A stretch of 64,000 bases of DNA from Actinomycetes bacterium (lineage in GTDB: Bacteria > Actinomycetota > Actinomycetes > Actinomycetales > Dermatophilaceae), in NCBI GenBank assembly GCA_023420415.1, contig JAEZWF010000025.1, positions 29,349-93,348 of the forward strand. The letters run 5' to 3'. Position 1 is the stretch's first letter; every line of letters begins with the position of its first letter. Both the position numbers and the translations under genes were made by a program. The notes beneath the pieces are model-generated. The model had not been told where the DNA came from and did not search any database. It worked only from the letters and a program-made list of their open reading frames with translations. Of the stretch, positions 63,311-64,000 are shown one piece after another.

Positions 63311-64000
63311 GGTGTCGTCGGCGCGGCCGCGGATGGTGCGCAGCAGGCTGACGGCGAAGAACCAGCCGCCACCGAGCCACCAGATCAGCTGCGCCGGCAG
63401 CGGGGCGTCCGGGTGGGCCAGCACCAGCCAGATGGTGCCGGCGAGCCAGGCGGCCACCGCGAGGATGTTGACCGCCATCAGCCGGCGTACCCGGAACGGA
63501 TGCAGGAAATCGATCGGGGCCAGGGTGAGCGCGGAGAGCACGATCGTCGCGATCACGTTGAACACCGGCCCGGTGTCGAGCAGCCACAGATAGACCGCGA
63601 CGATGTTCCAGGCCGCCGGGAAGCCGACGAAGTAGTAGTCGCTGGATTTCATGCCCTTGTTGCAATAGCAGAACAACGAGGACAGGTTGATCAGCAGCAT
63701 CATCAGCAGCGGCATCGGCGCCGGGCCGAAGGGGATGTGCAGATAGAGGAACAGAGCCGGGATGAAGGTCCAGGTCAGATAGTCGACCACGGTGTCCAGC
63801 GCGGTCCCGTCGAACCACGGGATCCGCTGGCTCACCTCGGCACGGCGGGCGAGCGTGCCGTCCAGCCCGTCGACGACCAGCGCGACCGCGAGCCAGCCCC
63901 ACATCGCCAGCAGGTCCTGCCGGAGCAGCGCGAGCAGCGCCAGGACGGCCCAGACGATGCCGGACATGGTCAGCGCGTGCACCGCCCAGGCGCCGAGGTG
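63302..64000 (-). CDS. CDP-alcohol phosphatidyltransferase (phosphatidylcholine synthase-like), 5' truncated
   Basis: At least 232 residues, open at the right edge. The CDP-alcohol motif is present as DGLDGTLARR followed, after about 12 residues, by GTALDTVVD; the long spacing and the NKGMKSSDYYFVGFPAAWN segment fit phosphatidylcholine-synthase-type enzymes. Eight hydrophobic helices are likely. It attaches an alcohol head group, perhaps choline, to CDP-diacylglycerol. The stop overlaps the TspO-like gene by 9 bp, tail to tail. The N-terminus lies outside the window. Confidence 0.85.
   Translation of the reverse strand, partial: HLGAWAVHALTMSGIVWAVLALLALLRQDLLAMWGWLAVALVVDGLDGTLARRAEVSQRIPWFDGTALDTVVDYLTWTFIPALFLYLHIPFGPAPMPLLMMLLINLSSLFCYCNKGMKSSDYYFVGFPAAWNIVAVYLWLLDTGPVFNVIATIVLSALTLAPIDFLHPFRVRRLMAVNILAVAAWLAGTIWLVLAHPDAPLPAQLIWWLGGGWFFAVSLLRTIRGRADDTSG

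Overview
The window is high-GC actinobacterial chromosome (Actinomycetota) with tightly packed, often overlapping genes. I see no tRNA, rRNA, transposase, prophage or CRISPR. The backbone order matches the core block known from mycobacteria and other actinobacteria: uvrC-rapZ-yvcK-whiA, gap-pgk-tpiA-secG, pgl-opcA-zwf-tal-tkt-ctaB, an ABC exporter with ctaA, then sufR-sufB-sufD-sufC-sufS-sufU, and an ABC-F protein and enoyl-CoA hydratase further on. Accessory loci sit inside that order.

The sequence changes style part-way. From 1 to about 20.06 kb the heptamer GTATGCC (or its complement GGCATAC) is over-used, with roughly 25 copies, and GTACGCC is nearly absent. From about 20.3 kb to the right edge GTACGCC/GGCGTAC is common and I find only one GGCATAC. 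The switch falls around sufD/sufB with no mobile-element signature. The left part resembles Intrasporangiaceae-type Micrococcales and the right part Propionibacteriaceae-type sequence. That family assignment is my judgement from signature only. The window may be a contig joined from two related-synteny genomes, or a true recombinant, and this should be settled before the two halves are interpreted as one organism.

Left part (1-20.2 kb): a truncated EamA permease with an ArsR regulator, an ABC exporter, and an assimilatory sulfate reduction and siroheme operon read leftwards from 10896 (sir, zinc-ribbon ORF, cysH, cysD, cysN, cysG, sirohydrochlorin chelatase, enoyl-CoA hydratase; nearly every junction overlaps). 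Then come an LLM flavin oxidoreductase, an ABC-F ATPase, a zinc metallopeptidase, a conserved small protein, an actinobacterial VLRF1-type release factor, and the suf iron-sulfur operon (sufR, sufB, sufD, Rieske ferredoxin, sufC, sufS, sufU, sufT-like), which bridges the style switch.

Right part: 22.5-33.4 kb is a sugar-acid locus. The leftward operon (fructuronate-reductase-like, zinc dehydrogenase, MFS carrier, ManD-family dehydratase) fits L-gulonate or L-idonate to 2-keto-3-deoxy-D-gluconate. A LacI repressor stands between it and a rightward operon of a sugar ABC transporter plus a galactonate-dehydratase-like enzyme. Next come an alpha/beta hydrolase, an ABC-2 exporter and ctaA, an OpuC-type osmoprotectant importer, and ctaB. 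The pentose-phosphate operon tkt-tal-zwf-opcA-pgl follows, with OpcA carrying a long Lys/Ala-rich histone-like tail, then a 421 bp repeat-rich gap, rbpA, secG, tpiA, pgk and gap. After these lie a ThuA-like gene, whiA, yvcK, rapZ and uvrC, then a membrane protein with a Tat-exported Rieske lipoprotein, a diacylglycerol kinase beside an App1-type phosphatase, a TspO-like protein with a damaged N-terminus, and a truncated CDP-alcohol phosphatidyltransferase at the right edge.

Notable non-coding structure: a 29-bp palindromic tandem array and four stacked mini-hairpins after pgl, a 27-bp array before whiA, a REP-like doublet before uvrC, a promoter/operator overlapping the sufR start, and a clear leaderless promoter for secG.
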